From Larix kaempferi (taxonomy: Eukaryota > Streptophyta > Pinopsida > Pinales > Pinaceae): a stretch of DNA of 64,000 nucleotides. The stretch covers positions 8,812,501 through 8,876,500 of the forward strand of contig BSBM01000592.1 of assembly GCA_027924585.1 (NCBI GenBank), written 5' to 3'. The notes under the pieces were generated by a model. It was not told the origin of the DNA and ran no database searches. It saw nothing but the letters and a program-made list of their open reading frames with translations. This document shows positions 44,091 through 57,370 of the stretch, one piece after another; positions within the stretch are counted from its first letter, which is position 1; the number at the start of each line of letters is the position of its first letter. Both the position numbers and the translations under genes were made by a program.

Positions 44091-46000
44091 AAGATTCTGC
44101 CAGCCTATGATGGGCATGCGTTTTTATGAATATTGAGTGTAACGAACCAATTACTTATAGAAGAAGGTGGAGGGGAGAGCCTAGATGAATTTTTCTATCA
44201 TAATTCAGAGAAGGACAGGTCGAGTAAGAGGAAGAGGAGTTATTTGAAGAAGAAGAGGGGCAGTTCTCATCAAAGGGAGAAGACAAGATGGGTGATTGAT
44301 CTGATCCATTCAAGGGCAATAGAAATGACTCAAGTAGAGATTCAAACAGAGAAGAGACCATAGGGGGCAGTACCTTGAACATCCTAAATGATTTGGATAG
44401 AGGACAACAACAATTAGTTGACATCCTAACTCAACACATGACAAGAGGGTAGAAACAATTAATTGACCTTGTGACTCAGCTACTCATGAGCAATTGAGAA
44501 CAACATCATGAAGGAAATAACAATGATACCAGGGGCATCAATGGGTGAAATGGGAACCATGACGATGGAAGAAATACCAATATTCCCATTCAACCAAACA
44601 CACGAGCATCTAGTGCAGTGATACCCAGACCCCTCTTTCCTTAGTTCATAGATGGGCAACTAGTTTGCCAATTAGGGAAACTAGTGCTAGGTGACATATT
44701 TATAGACTACTTGCCAGAGTATCGGGACTTGGGTGATGAGTTTCATGCCGCAATGACCTTTCAGGAGTTCTGCAACATCAAGTATAGGAACAGGCCCCTG
44801 GACTTCAATAGGGACAACCAAATTTTGATCTACAGTGGAAGGTTGGAAAGCTAACTATTCCATCCTTCAATGGGTCCAACAAATGTACAATGAGAGCACG
44901 GGTCCAAAATTTGGATACATAATTCCAGCTCAATCCCATGAAGGAGGCAGAGGCCATCAAATGTGCCACCTTGCATTTTGAGGGGGAAGCACATGAGTGG
45001 TGCTACCATGGTTTGGTCACGTTGGGACACACTAGCATTGCATCTTACATGGACTTTACCCAGGGGTCGATGGACCGATTTGGTTGGAAGGTTCCATAGT
45101 TACACTTCACGAAGATGGCACAGGTCAGATAGTCAGGTACGATGGAGGCATACATCATAGAGTTCCAGAGATTGGCAGTTATGGTGACATATATTTCAGA
45201 TACCTGCCTTATTATGGTGTTCACAGAGGGATTATCCGAACCTATGCGTAGTTGGGTTAAATCCTTCAAGGCCATGACACTACATGATGCTATTACTCGA
45301 GTGCGAGGCATAGAGGGTGTTGCTCCTAAGAACGGGTTCTAGTATAAACCTTTCATCCCTTAGAAAGGAAAGGACAAGAAGCCCTCCTAAAAGCGAGGAG
45401 TCAGTAAGAACAAGATGGACAAAGAGACCCAAAATGAGTTAAGAAGGAAGAAACTATGTTTCAATTGTTGAGAACCTTGGGAGCCAAGTCATAGATGCAT
45501 GGGTAAAGGCAAGGTTCACTATATAGAGGTGGTGTTAGACAATGATGAGGAGGATGATGATGTGGATGAGAAGGTGCAGGATGACGTGCATGACAGTGGG
45601 ACACAGGATCAACCATGAGTACAATGGCCACAGGTCCATCCACCACATATACAACTACATACTGGGACCATTGATACCTTATCGACCACCCCCAAGTTCA
45701 ACACTTTTCGAGTCAGGGGTGTTATACGGGGACAACGAGTCATAATCCTGATAGATGGTGGGGAAACCCACAACTTCATATATTTTACCCTGGTGGCCAG
45801 GAGAGGCACCCCCATAGATCAATTCGAGGGATTTGATATGGAGGTAGTCGGTGGGTGAGTGATGCCTTATTTATTGAGGGTCCCATAGTTGATAGTGACA
45901 ATGGGTAACTATAGTTCGACATATGATTTCTATGTGGTTGAATTGGTAGAGACCAATGTGGTTTTGGGAATTTAGTGGCTCAATTCTTTAGGGACCATAT
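44091..46000 (+). pseudogene. gag-pro: Element D gag and protease
   Basis: After about 550 bases of leader and poorly open sequence, gag core readings appear from about 44640: FEGEAHEWCYHGL (44970s), GTMEAYIIEFQRLAVMV (45140-45190), FTEGLSEPMRSWVK. The knuckle is CFNC-stop-EPWEPSHRC (about 45460-45500), of the form C-X2-C-X7-H-X2-C common in this group. The protease loop reads LIDGGETHNFI (about 45745-45780), where D-S-G-A is usual, so the catalytic Asp remains but its neighbours have changed. At least six stops and some frame changes are present. Confidence 0.82.
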
Positions 46001-47660
46001 CGATGAACTACCGAACGTTGGAGATGGGGTTCAATGCACCTCATGGTACAAGGGTAGTTCTTAGGGGCATGTATAATGAGGCCCCAAGGGTTGTCTTAGT
46101 CAAGCAGATGGAGGCATTATTCAGATATGGTGATGTAGTGTATGAAGTTGAATGCTTGATCATGACTCATAAGACTTCTCATGACAACCAACAATACCAT
46201 GTATACATACAAGATTTATTGGGGAAGCATGATAGGGTCTATGGAGAGATTCCCCCAGGGAGACCGCCAAATAGGGGCTTTGAGGGCACCATAGAGTTGG
46301 AGGAGGGGATTAAGTCAGTGATCACCACCCCCTATAGACATCCAAAGAAATTCAAAGACGAGATCGAGAAACAAGGAGTTGCTCACCATGGGACATATCA
46401 AACCCAACTCTAGTCCATTTGCATATTCGGTTGTATTGGTCAAAATGAATGATGGGATGATAACGATGTGCATCTATTACAGGGCATTGAACAAGAAGAC
46501 CATTAAGAACATGTATACCATTCCTCATATCGATGAGCTATTAGACAAGTTGCACAAAGTAGTATGCTTTTCAAAAATTGATCTCAAGTCGAGCTACCAT
46601 CAGATCAGGGTCCGTGAACAAGATGTGCATAAGATAACTTTCAGATCCCACTATGGGCATTATGAGTTCTTGGTCATGCCATTTGGGATGACGAATGCAC
46701 CAACCAATTTCCAATCATGTATGATTCATATTTTATAGAAGCAGTTGAGGAAGTTTTTGGTGGTGTTATTCGAAGATCTCTTCATATACAGTCGGACATG
46801 GGAGGAACACATGAAACACCTTGATTATATTCTGAGCATTATGGAGGAGTAGTTTGTGTATGCCAAGGCCTCCAATGTGAGTTTGGCCTCACAAAGATCC
46901 TATACCTGGGCCACGTGATCAGTGCACAGGGTGTACAGGTTCACTAGGAGAATATCCAGGCTATTTTGGATTGGCCCACTCCAAAGTCCCTCACGGAGTT
47001 GCAGGGATTCTTTGGACTATGCACATACTACATATGGTTTGTGAAGGGGTTTTCATAGTTGGGTGCAACCCTCACTAATGTTACAAAGAAGGGGGATTTC
47101 AGATGGACAGAGGATTGCTAGAGGGAATTTGATAGGCTCAAGGAGGTGATGAGCACTTGCTCGGTGTTAGCACTGCCAGACTTCATCCATCCCTTTGTGT
47201 GGGAATGTGATGCTTCAGGCATTGGTATTGGGGTAGTTTTGATGCATAATAGACAGCCGATAGCCTTTGAGAGTAGGAAGCTCAAAGATTTGGAGAGGCT
47301 CTACTCCATTTATGACAAAGAGATGATCTCCATCATGTATGCCTTGGAAAAATTCATACAATATTTAGTGGGAAGCAGATTTATGGTAAGGACATACCAC
47401 AATAGTTTGAGGTACTTCTTGGAGCAGAAGGACTTGAACGAAAGACAACAGAAGTGGGTCAGTAGGATACATGCCTGTGACTTTGATATAGAATATGTGA
47501 AGGGGAAGAAGAATGTTGTTGTTGATGCACTCTCTAGGAAACCAATCGCATGCTCTTTGATGGAGATTTCAGCTAATTGGAAATCCCACCTCTTGGTGGA
47601 ATATTCCAAAAACAAATTTACTTGTGAGTTGATGGATGGCCTCATATAGGATGACAGGTA
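46001..47660 (+). pseudogene. pol: Element D reverse transcriptase and RNase H
   Basis: RT entry is in 46200-46420 (DLLGKHDRVYGEIPPGRPPN). Palm motifs follow after a frame change near 46380: YRALNKKTIKNMYTIPHIDELL, FSKIDLKSSYHQIRV, VMPFGMTNAPTNFQSCM. The catalytic box reads VLFEDLFIYS (about 46758-46790), so the first Asp of the DD pair is Glu and this copy is probably inactive. RNase H (47140-47560) keeps WECDASGIGIG and the Glu in YDKEM, but the third motif reads RTYHNSL where RTDHNSL is usual. Confidence 0.88.
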
Positions 47661-48993
47661 CAGGGTAGTTGATGATGTCATCTTCTACAAGGATAGAATA
47701 TACTTGGTATCATAATCCAAGTCGAAGGAGAAGATTTTGAGGGCTACACACGACGCACCTGCAACAGGACACCAGGGGTACTTCAAAACGTACTGTTAGA
47801 TCAGGGAGAGGTTCCTTTGGAAGGGCCTCAAGGATGATGTGTTGTGGAATGTGAGATAATGCATGGTCTGTCAGTAGAACAAAACCAAGTAGACCCATCT
47901 GATGGGACTACTGCAACAATTACCTATTCCAGAGCATAAGTGGGAGAGTGTCTTTATGGACTTCATCATCGGACTACCACAATACGTGGACGTGATTGCA
48001 TCTATGTGGTCGTAAACATGTTGATGAATTTGCACAATTTTTCGCAATTTCGTTAGATTATACAATGACACAGATGGCAGAGGTGTTCTTCAGGGAGGTA
48101 TTTTTTCTACATGGGCTGCCGAAGAACATTGCCAGTGACAGAGATAGTAGGTTTCTCAGGGGTTTTTGGCAGGAACTGTTCAGATTGGTGGGTACTAAGT
48201 TGACTCCCAACACCAGTTACCACCCTCAGACAGATGGGTAGACGAAGATTGTGAATAAATGGGTCAAGGGGTACCTGTGAAACTATGTGTCGGGACAGTA
48301 GAGAGTGTGGATTAGATGGCTTCACTTAGGCAAGCATTGCTAAAACACCACCTACCATATGTCTATAACTATGACACTGTTCAAATATTTGTACGATTAC
48401 GACACCCCATCATTTGTAGACATGGAATTTGGGGATAGCAGGGCACCCAATGCTACGGATTGGATACAAGAGAGTCAGGATATCTTGTGAGTCCTCAAAG
48501 AAAATATACAAGTGGCCCAAAATCAACAAAAGGTGTATGCAGACATGCACAGGATGGAGCGCAGTTTTGAGGTGGGGGACTTATTATTTCTAAGACAACA
48601 GCCTTATAGTCAATCCTCACTAAAGAAAAGTGGTGCAAAAAAGTTGAAGCCTCGTTTATATGAGCCCCCTATAGAGTTGTCCAGAGAGTTGAAGAAGTGA
48701 CTTACAAGATGGAGCTTCTCGAGGGGAGCAAGATCCACAACATATTCCATGTGTCATGCCCCAAGAAGGTACTCAGGAAGCAGGTTACAAGATCAACAAA
48801 GCTACCTCCGTTGGATGAGGAGGGACAGTTAATATTGGACCGAGAGGAGATTTTGGATGTCCGTGAGAGGAAACTGAGAAGCAAGGTGATCTAAGAGTAT
48901 CTCGTAAGGTGGAGCCACATGCCAATAGAGGATTCCACGTGGGAAGGTGAACAGATTATGCAACACCCCAATTTGCAATTACTTGAGGACAAA
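47661..48993 (+). pseudogene. int: Element D integrase with C-terminal chromodomain
   Basis: The zinc-binding region is degraded (GHQGYFKTY, CMVCQ at about 47750-47880). The core shows FMDFIIGLP (first Asp, about 47953-47980), NIASDRDSRFL (second Asp, about 48124-48156) and NTSYHPQTDG-stop-TKIVN (catalytic Glu position lost, with TAG where CAG is expected). The C-terminal region (48510-48700) has YADMHRMERSFEVGDLLFL. The last part, EILDVRERKLRSKVI-stop-EYLVRW and STWEGEQIMQHPNLQLLEDK (about 48850-48993), is a chromodomain, which places D among the chromoviruses. It probably guided insertion into heterochromatin. Confidence 0.88.
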
Positions 48994-49013
48994 CAATCTT
49001 GGGAAGGTAGGAC

Positions 49014-50636
49014 TGTCACGTCCCTTTCCAGATGACCACCATGGGGATGACTTGTTATCCTATCCAGTTCGCGTAGGTTTTAGTCGGTGCAACAGGGAGT
49101 TAATTAATTATTTAATGTCACCTGGGCTTAAAGTACTTTATAAAGTGGCATTAGTAATTAATTCCTAAAGTGACTTTATAAAAGTCACTTTAGATTAAAA
49201 ATGTGACGAAAAAAGTGTAAGGGGGCCAAAATGACAATAAAAGACAAAAAGGGTAATTTTCTCACTAAAGTCACTTTATAATATTTAAAAGTGAGAAACG
49301 GTTAAGGGAAGTCAAAAAGTCACAAAGGGGGAGATGATAAAATACAAAAGGGACATGAGAGCTCATTATCATTCATTCTTGTCATTTTGCATTTTCAAAA
49401 CTTGAGAGCTCTTGAGCTTGGCTTTCTCTTTGACGAAACCCTAAGGGAGAGGAGAATAGTTTCGATGGTGAGACAAACCCACCCTAGCTATTGGAAGGAG
49501 AAATCACTCAGATTTCTCATTTGTTCTTCATTGTCGCCACTTATTATCAAGTGTTCATCTCAGATCTTCATGGCCATGGATTCTGATTGCTTTACATCTC
49601 CAGATTTGTGGTTTTAATGGAGTTTGGGCCAGTCATTGTTGAAGGGCGATTTTATAAGGGAAAGTTGCCTTATCTCTTGTAGAGGTCGAGTTTGTTTAGT
49701 AGAGGAGAAAAGGGGGTGAGTTGCTTCACTATTCAATGTAAAGTATACTTCATTGTGGACTGTGCATCTACAGGAGGGCACACCATCACATCTAACTGCT
49801 AGTATTGTGGATAGTTAAGGGGGAAAGTGCACTGTACAATTGAGGTCGGACTCATTGTGCGAATCACTTATCTTGTTGTGGCTGATTTTTCTCTTTTGTG
49901 GGCGTCATACTGCTTCCATTCTTGGAGTCGAGCTACTCTTCATATCGCGATAGAAAACTACCGAAATCGTGGGTTTGTTCTACTGCTATAAAGTCAACAA
50001 AAGGGGGTCAAGTTAACACCATATTGTTGCTACAGAATTGTGGGAGTCGAATCATAGTCCAAGGAGGGAGAAAGGTCCATGCCTTGCTGTTGATATCTTT
50101 GTCTAAGACATCAACTACAGAAAGACGAGGACCAACATCAACCTTACGTTGAAGTGGCTCTTACACCAAAACGTCAAAGGAACATTCCAGGCATGTAAAC
50201 ATACTTGAATAAATATATTTTCAGATCTGGAATTGCTCTCTTTAAGTCTGATAATATATGTAATTTCACTATTACAATCTTGTTTAGTATATTCACATAT
50301 ATGGATGATACCTGCCATACTTGCCACATGAAATGTTCAATGAAAATCACTAGAAATCAAATCTACAAAGCTCAAACTTCATAGTACACCTACAACAGTG
50401 AATAACCAAAGTGTCACGACGAAATCTTCAAGTAAAAAATTGTCTACAGTAAGCTACAACAATATAATGCCCCAAGTGTTTGTCAAAAGTGCTCCACTAA
50501 GATCTCCATTCATAGTATGACACTCAACTTGGATCTTACTTACATTCTACAAAAAATTGTTAAAATGTTCTAAAGGAGTACTTAGCCAACAATAGGCCGT
50601 TAATTTTTTTTGTTCAATTTGACTTGGGACTTTACA
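49014..50636 (+). repeat. 3' LTR of element D
   Basis: Partner of 42463-44075. The TATA box has become TACAAAAG (49343-49350). It ends ACTTTACA. Confidence 0.93.
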
Positions 50637-53600
50637 GACACTAAACCAAAATGAGAATTGTAACCATCTTCACTGTGATAAAAATTCTAGCAAAAAGACA
50701 ATCCCTATAGCGTTATAGCATACAGACTAATAAACTAAATCAAATAGTTTCTATTATTATTGTTTTTCACCAAGTTTCATACATGAAACCAAAAAATGAA
50801 ATATTGACCATCAATGGCCATGAATGAAACAACCGTCAAACTTAGGTATTGCATGTTCAAACCAAAGAGACTACCTTAAATTGAACAAATAGTTGTCTAG
50901 TAGTTAGGACTATAGGAATTGTATACTTTGTTTCAAGGATCTCAAGTAATCCTACTTAAGCATTCACTGCCTACCTACTTAAGCATTTACTACCTACTTC
51001 GACAATCCATCAACCATAACATGTAGTTCTCTATATACTTGGTTGCAATTAAAGTTATCCAATCTAGCTAGCTGCTCCTTTACCTTCCTAGTGAGACGCT
51101 CCAAGCCCAAGTTTCCATTCCTTCTTTGTCCATTGATCCACTCCATAAAAAGCTTTGAATCCTCAAATATCTACAACTCTATTAAACCTCTTTCTATTGA
51201 TAACCCCACCAAGATGATAATAGCTTTAACCTCTACCATGAGATTGTTGTCTTACTCCAAACTACAAGTAACTGAGAAGAAATGGAACCCTTAAAGGCAT
51301 AACACCACCCACCCCACCTCATCCACTCCACATCTACTTATATTCCCCTCAAAAGTTTTACATATAAAAAACCAGGGCTGATTGGAGTCAATGTGTAGAG
51401 CACCCACCCACATTCCTCAAAGTTGATTGGAGTCAATATAATTGCTTAGTTAGTTATACAAGTGCTCTTAGCACGTGTCTTTCAACATGTGTCTATAGAG
51501 GTCGGTAATGTGCTTTCAAATTGGGCTTCTATACACACAAATATCTCACTTTTCCTGGTCTATAGAACTGGAGTCAAATTAAAGTAAGGAATGAACATGG
51601 ACAAAGTGCACATACTTAGCACGCTACACATAATTTAATAGGAAAAACTTGAACTTAATAGACATGTAGACAAACTAAACTCCATAGAATTCTATTTTAG
51701 TGTGTATAATGTATGAGAGGAGTGGAAAATAACTTTTGCAATATTAGAGGTAAAAGGCCATGCACATAATTGTCTATGAATAGGACCATAGTATGAAGAG
51801 GACCATAGAATTCGATGTCACAACTCAATACGGTATAGATTTATGAAGCAATCCATTTAGTTAGGATTAATATCAAAGACTCAAACAAGGATATAAAGTA
51901 TCTTAGTGGCTTTCATAATCACATAAGGAGGGAAGTTATGTTATTCAATACCAAGAGCATTGATGAGGCCTATGTGTAGGCCCAATACATGAAATATGGC
52001 AAGAATAACTGTAAATCAAATGGTTTTAAGCTATTATACCATTACGGAGTTTCCAATAATGGAGAGAAGCAGTGGGAAAGGGGAAAAGAAGAATAAAAAA
52101 TGGAACATGTGTGCAAGGACTCCTCATAACAACCATGGCCATTATAACATTGATAGTTTCACCAAAGACAAATGTTGGAAACTGTAAATAGCATTTAATC
52201 CTACAAACCAAAAGTAGGAGCAATCTAAGACACATGACATTCTAATGGAAGCATGAAAGGATATAAAAATAAACTCACATGTGGATGGATTTTTCACAAC
52301 CGTGCAAAACAGGTCAACTTGAATTTTCACTAGAATTGTAAAACACTAAAGAGACATTCTCTTCATACTCAAAAACCAAATGATATGTGCACACGAACAA
52401 CAACGAGAATGCTTGTACAAATAAGAAAAAACACAAGAGATAAATGTTAAACTATACACATCGTGTTGTACACTCTATATGTCATTTTAGTTGTAATGGC
52501 ACCAAAAATAGTTCAAAAATAGAAAGTAATCAATAAATAAAGAAATCAATGGAGTGATTAGTGGGATGGCAAATGGAGTCTCAAAGTAGTTTGAGTAATT
52601 ACTGGGATTGAGTAATTACAACATTCATGCTATGATAGTATGGCCAAGCCAGAACCCTCGCCCACTACTAGGGTTTGTAAATTAGTAGCGAATAGAGTTA
52701 ATTACTAGGGTTTGTAAACTAACACATAAGTCCACTCATCCTACGCTGCATTTAGACCTATATATCCTGAAATATATACAAACATAGCTTACATTATGGC
52801 GAGGGCCATTAATAGTCTATAGAAAGCCATGAACAGACAACAAACCACTTTCGACCCAAACCCATAAACTTTCATTCCTCTCCCGTGCACATCGAGCAAA
52901 GACATGCTTCCACACCCAACTACACATTTTCCATCACATTTTACATCGAATTCGTTGATAATGGAACACAACAAGTAAAAAATCACAGGCCAGTGGAGGG
53001 CTTTGCCATAGTGTAACGTTAATTATCCTGGTTTGTCAATTAGCAGGGTGGCATACCATCTAACAGACAATGAACAATCCAACATAACCCAATTTTTATT
53101 TTTATTATGACAATTCAGTACCAGAGACTAGGCTACATATTAAACCCATGAGACCGAAACCATAATTCATAGCCATTAGATGAAAATAGAAATAACCATA
53201 AGAAAACAACCCATCAACAAAAATAGCCATACCAACAAAAACCATCATTCTTCTTTCTTACAAACCATAATTCTTACATTGTAAGGACAACATGCTCTGT
53301 CCATTAACATACAACAGGAGGTTTTCCAAACCCATCAAAAGAAACCCATGAAAACTAAACCCACCACAAAAGAAGCCACCAAAACAACCCACAATTTGAA
53401 AAACCCATACAAATTTCCACTTGTAGGATTATTGTATTGAAGAACATAGAGGAGGAAGTTGGTAGGATTGGAATCCTACCAGATAGAATCGACACGCATC
53501 CTCTCCAGCCTCATTCTTCTCCAAACGCCATACCTGCAAGCACAACAACATAGAGGTGAGGGCCATTAACATCAATCAAAACCACAAACAATCCTATCCA

Positions 53601-54480
53601 CAACTGACCTCTGTGCCTACCAAGATAGGTGACGAACACCACCACCAAACCAACAATGAGCATCCTTAGACCAGCTCAAGAGTGGAACGCTGCACCACAC
53701 CAGAGGCCGAACTACACCAGAGCTCCCAACGTCTACAAGCCACCAACCTGATGCTAATAACCACCACGGCGGATGGGGCGAACAACATATGCAACAGATG
53801 GAATGAGAACCAAACACTATGTGAAGGTCAAGGGCCGCATCCCACCGCCAAGAGTAGCACCCACGGGCAAGGTAAGAATTTGACAGGAAAAATCTCTGTC
53901 ATGGGCCATTTTACCCATCAAATATGACTTAAATTTTAAACTAATCGTCAAATAAAACAAAGAAATTGTGAAAACGTCCATCTATACGGTCAAAATCAGC
54001 AAAAATGACGGAAATAACACTACATGGAGGAGTGGATGCAACAAAATGTCTATGGAGACCAAGTTTTGAGGACATTAAAAACGAATTGATATCACAACTA
54101 CTACAAATGACGTGGCGACACACGATGGACCAATCATGTTCATCGCTTCGTGGCCGCCACATGGCTGTCTAGCGTGGCAAAAGGACCATTAGTGGCGTCC
54201 CTCCCGTAGGCATTCACATTTTTATGCGACTTGGGAGATCAATACCAACACTTGTCATCTTCATAATGCTATCCAAATCGTAAATAATAAAATCATTAAC
54301 AACCGTTTACTTGTAAAGCAGTAATAACCCTTTACTTTTCATTGAGGCTAAGAGAAGAGAGGCCCCTGGCCCACCCATATTCTGATCGGTTATAAGTAAC
54401 CATTTCCAGTGGCAAATGAAGCTATTATACCATCTCACTTTATTTCCTGAAACATTGAAGGCTGTTACAGTTCATCTCAG
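50637..54480. other. Spacer between element D and the CCDC124-like gene
   Basis: About 3.8 kb, AT-rich, with scattered short ORFs on both strands and no recognisable domain, RNA gene or repeat boundary. Any promoter of the downstream gene is probably at the right end. Confidence 0.5.
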
Positions 54481-54889
54481 ACACACGTTGCGGAGGAGCC
54501 CAAGCTGAAGCAGGCCGTTTGACACTTCTACATTGGTACGTATTCGTCAATTTCTTGCACCAAGTTCCCAAGAAATCTCCACAAATTTAACACCGCAACA
54601 GGTTATTCCTGGAATATCATCAGGGTTTGTTTCTACAAAGAACCAGCAATTTATCACAAGCCTCGATCTATACGACAATTTATATAATCGAAATATAACT
54701 GTTTGTTCTCCAAATCTATTACAAGTGTTTACGCATGGCGCCTCAGTTAATTTGTCAAAGTAGCCATTGAAAATTCTGAACATTAAAAGATTTCGTGAGT
54801 AATCACTAATCAGAAATATATCAAAGGCTTCACTGCAATTCATTAAGGAAAAACGTTGTAAACACTTCAAAATGTCATAGAAACTTCTG

Positions 54890-55400
54890 GGCCTTATTGG
54901 AGCTCTTATAGTAATTGCATATGAAGGGTTGCTTAGGGTTGAGTTCTGGTCCACTTATAGGCTATTATTGAATTCTTTTTTTACAACAGTTGCAGGTCGG
55001 GACTAATTTTCGGAAAGAATCAGGAATTTAACATAGGCAAACTATTATTTTCCTTTTCTTGCAGATATTGATGTATTAGTCTCGGCACGACTCTTAGAAG
55101 GCTCTAGAACCTTATCAGAGTTGTTATAGTAATTGCCAAAGGTGGATAATTTAGGATTTTAGTTCTGGCCCTCTTGCAGCTTGTTACTTATTTGTTTTGA
55201 AGATCAAAGATAAATTTAATAAAAAATCAGAAATTTAGCAGAGCAAGGTATAATACTCCATTCACTTGTATTTATTTATGCATAGAGCCCAAGAGGAGCT
55301 ATTTTACTGGTGTAATGGCAATTGCTGAGAAAGTATATCTCAGTATTTTAATTTTGGATATGTGCAGGTTATTATTTATCTATTAAATTTTGAATAATTG
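54890..55400 (+). repeat. Diverged tandem segments just upstream of the CCDC124-like start
   Basis: Three related stretches start near 54899, 55117 and 55295. They share GAGYTNTTATAGTAATTGC, then AGTTCTGGYCC or an equivalent, then a TTATTATT tail. Spacing is about 218 and 178 bases. The last one runs to the base before the start codon region, so the 5' UTR or a 5' intron of the gene is built from this repeat. Confidence 0.5.
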
Positions 55401-55403
55401 GAG

Positions 55404-55958
55404 ATGCCTAAGAAAATGGGAGTTAATAGCAAGGCCGAAGAGGCCAGGGCTCGCAAGAACACGGCCGAAACGGAGAAGAAGAAAAAGGAAGCGCAGGAGA
55501 AGGAAGAGCAGTACTGGAAGGATGCGGAGGGTCCTAAATCAAAAGCTGCCAAGAAGAAGGAAGAAGAAGCTGCAAAGCGTGCCGAGGCTGCTGCAAAGAA
55601 AGCTGAGCTGCGCAAGCTCCAGGAGCTGGAAGAGAAAGAGCTCGAGAAGGCTGGAAAAAAGGTTGATAAGAAAGCAAACAGGGTCTCAATTCCTGTTCCT
55701 AAAGTTACAGAAGTGGAGCTTGCGAGGCAGAAGGAAGAGGAGAGAAGGCAAATTGAGGCCCGTGTTGAGGCAGCTAAAAAGCGTGGAAGTCGGATGGCTG
55801 ATGAAGAAGAATATGAGAAAATGGTATTAATTGAGAACACAAATAGAGATGATTCATTGCTCGAGGCGCATTCTGTTGAGGAAGCTCTGGAACAAATGAC
55901 TGTTAGTACCCTACCTGCAGATCGACATCCTGAAAGACGGCTCAAGGCATCATTTAAG
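55404..55958 (+). CDS. CCDC124/Lso2-type coiled-coil protein, first coding exon (185 codons)
   Basis: ATG 55404 gives MPKKMGVNSKAEEARARK, the conserved N-terminus of the CCDC124 family. A Lys/Glu/Ala-rich coiled coil (residues about 18-95) with EQYWKDAEGPKSKAAKK follows, then RVSIPVPKVTEVELARQKEEE, ADEEEYEKMVLIENTNRDDS, AHSVEEALEQM and DRHPERRLKASFK. A donor AAG|GTATGT ends the exon at 55958. Family members are ribosome-associated (human CCDC124 and yeast Lso2 bind idle ribosomes) and are also called Oxs1 in stress studies. The usual C-terminus (about 40 residues) is missing and was not found downstream, so the next exon is probably outside the window. The reading is intact, with no stop. Long ORFs in other frames and on - are shadows of this Lys-rich exon. 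Confidence 0.92.
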
Positions 55959-57170
55959 GTATGTATGTTTTAATTATGTATCTTACATTCATAGGCATTT
56001 TAATGAAATGGATATGAACCTAGGCACATTTGAGCTTTGATTATAAATCAGTTACATCTCATGTCTTTGGAGCTTTTGTGTTTTTATATGTAAATGTTAT
56101 TCAAGTGAATTCAAATAATGGGCACCTGTTTCTTGAAGCCATCCATGACCTTTAGATCAAATCAACTTTATTCCATGGAGAGCAGATGACAACTGCTTAT
56201 TTTATGTTTATTTGTGTCATGTTGTTAATGAAATATATTTCAAATTGCATGTTTATCAGAGTGCAATTAGTTTTGGACCTTGGTTAAAAAATCAGCTAGA
56301 TGTTTGTAAGTTTCTCTGATAGACTGTAGTTGATGGTAATGTAATTAACAAGAAAGTCAATGTTAAATTAAAACAGGCAATGTATCCAATTCCAATATGA
56401 TTATATGAAGTCTAATTTGTTTTTTGTTATGTTCCCAGCAGCTCAGTTGTTTAAGGAAAGTGGATAAGCTTATTATATTTGTTATGCCCCAATATGTTTA
56501 TGCTATGTCAAATTCTTCATTTTTGGCCTGTGATTCTGCTATATGTTTTATCCATTGCAAGAAAAATGGCCAGCTTATAGAAAATTTCCTGGTGAAATGG
56601 AGTTGTAGTGAACTAGTAAATAAAAAGATTGACAAAACCAAATGCAGGCACTTTATACAGTTATCTAATTATCTTGAATATTTCAGAGATTTTCCCTAAT
56701 GTTTATAAATATTTATCTGGAATTTTTTCCACCCTCCAGAAGATGAGCATTTCCTTGACATTGGCAAAATATTTGTGGAGTGTTTTTGCTAGTTAGTTTA
56801 TTTTTTGATTTATTGCTCTAAGAAGTATTAATGGGAATATTAAACTATTTCTACCATACAATAGTATCTTTGGGCAAGCATGAGCAGAGTCTTAACTAAA
56901 GCAGTCCACTAGATTATCTTCCTTGTTTCAAAATTTTAGAGCGAAAAAATATTCCTTATTCTATTTTAGGACCCACATTTTCTACCTCAAATCGCTAGCA
57001 GCTCTTGATCATCTTTCTTCATCAATTTGCAGGTGGATTTACTGTTTTTTTCCTCAAACTTGCTGAATTTTCCCCTCTCCTCATGACTAGTTATTTACTG
57101 GCCTTTTTACATGATTGCACCGAGTGAAACAAGGTGCTCTACAGCCCAGTATGGGGGAGATGTTGTAACG

Positions 57171-57370
57171 TGTATGTAGCGTTACATCTAATAAAACGTA
57201 AAAAGTAATTTTTTTAATTAAAAAATAATTAAAAAAATTCATGTCGGCTGATAAAATAAAAAATTATGGAAAGTATTTAAAAAAAATCCATCTTGGTTCA
57301 TAAAATAAAATATTATGAAAAGTAACTAAAAAATAGATGTTCGTTTATAAAATAAAAACTTAAAACTTAA
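57171..57370. repeat. AT-rich tandem repeat
   Basis: Units of roughly 55-60 bases with GATAAAATAAAAAATTATGGAAAG and TCATAAAATAAAATATTATGAAAAG recur two to three times, with degenerate ends. Confidence 0.6.

Larger units (their letters stand above)
42463..50636 (+). mobile_element. Element D: Ty3/gypsy chromovirus
   Basis: LTRs at 42463-44075 and 49014-50636 (about 1.6 kb each, TGTCA...TTTAYA) are flanked by GACAT (42458-42462) and GACAC (50637-50641), a 4/5 target duplication. PBS TGGTATCAAAGCCA (44077-44090) fits initiator tRNA-Met with one change. Gag, protease, RT, RNase H, integrase and a chromodomain follow in the usual order in 44640-48990. The polypurine tract GGGAAGGTAGGA precedes the 3' LTR. 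Many stops and frameshifts make this an older insertion than A or C. Confidence 0.92.

Noticed and set aside
51043-51294. 83-aa + ORF in the spacer after element D
   Set aside because: Ser/Leu/Ile-rich with no motif; length expected by chance.
54547-54954. 135-aa minus-strand ORF upstream of CCDC124
   Set aside because: No recognisable domain, and it overlaps the repeat-derived leader. Could be real but is not supported.
55376-55945. 189-aa minus-strand Ser/Leu/Phe-rich ORF and a 146-aa + ORF over the CCDC124 exon
   Set aside because: Antisense and alternate-frame shadows of a Lys/Glu-rich coiled-coil exon.
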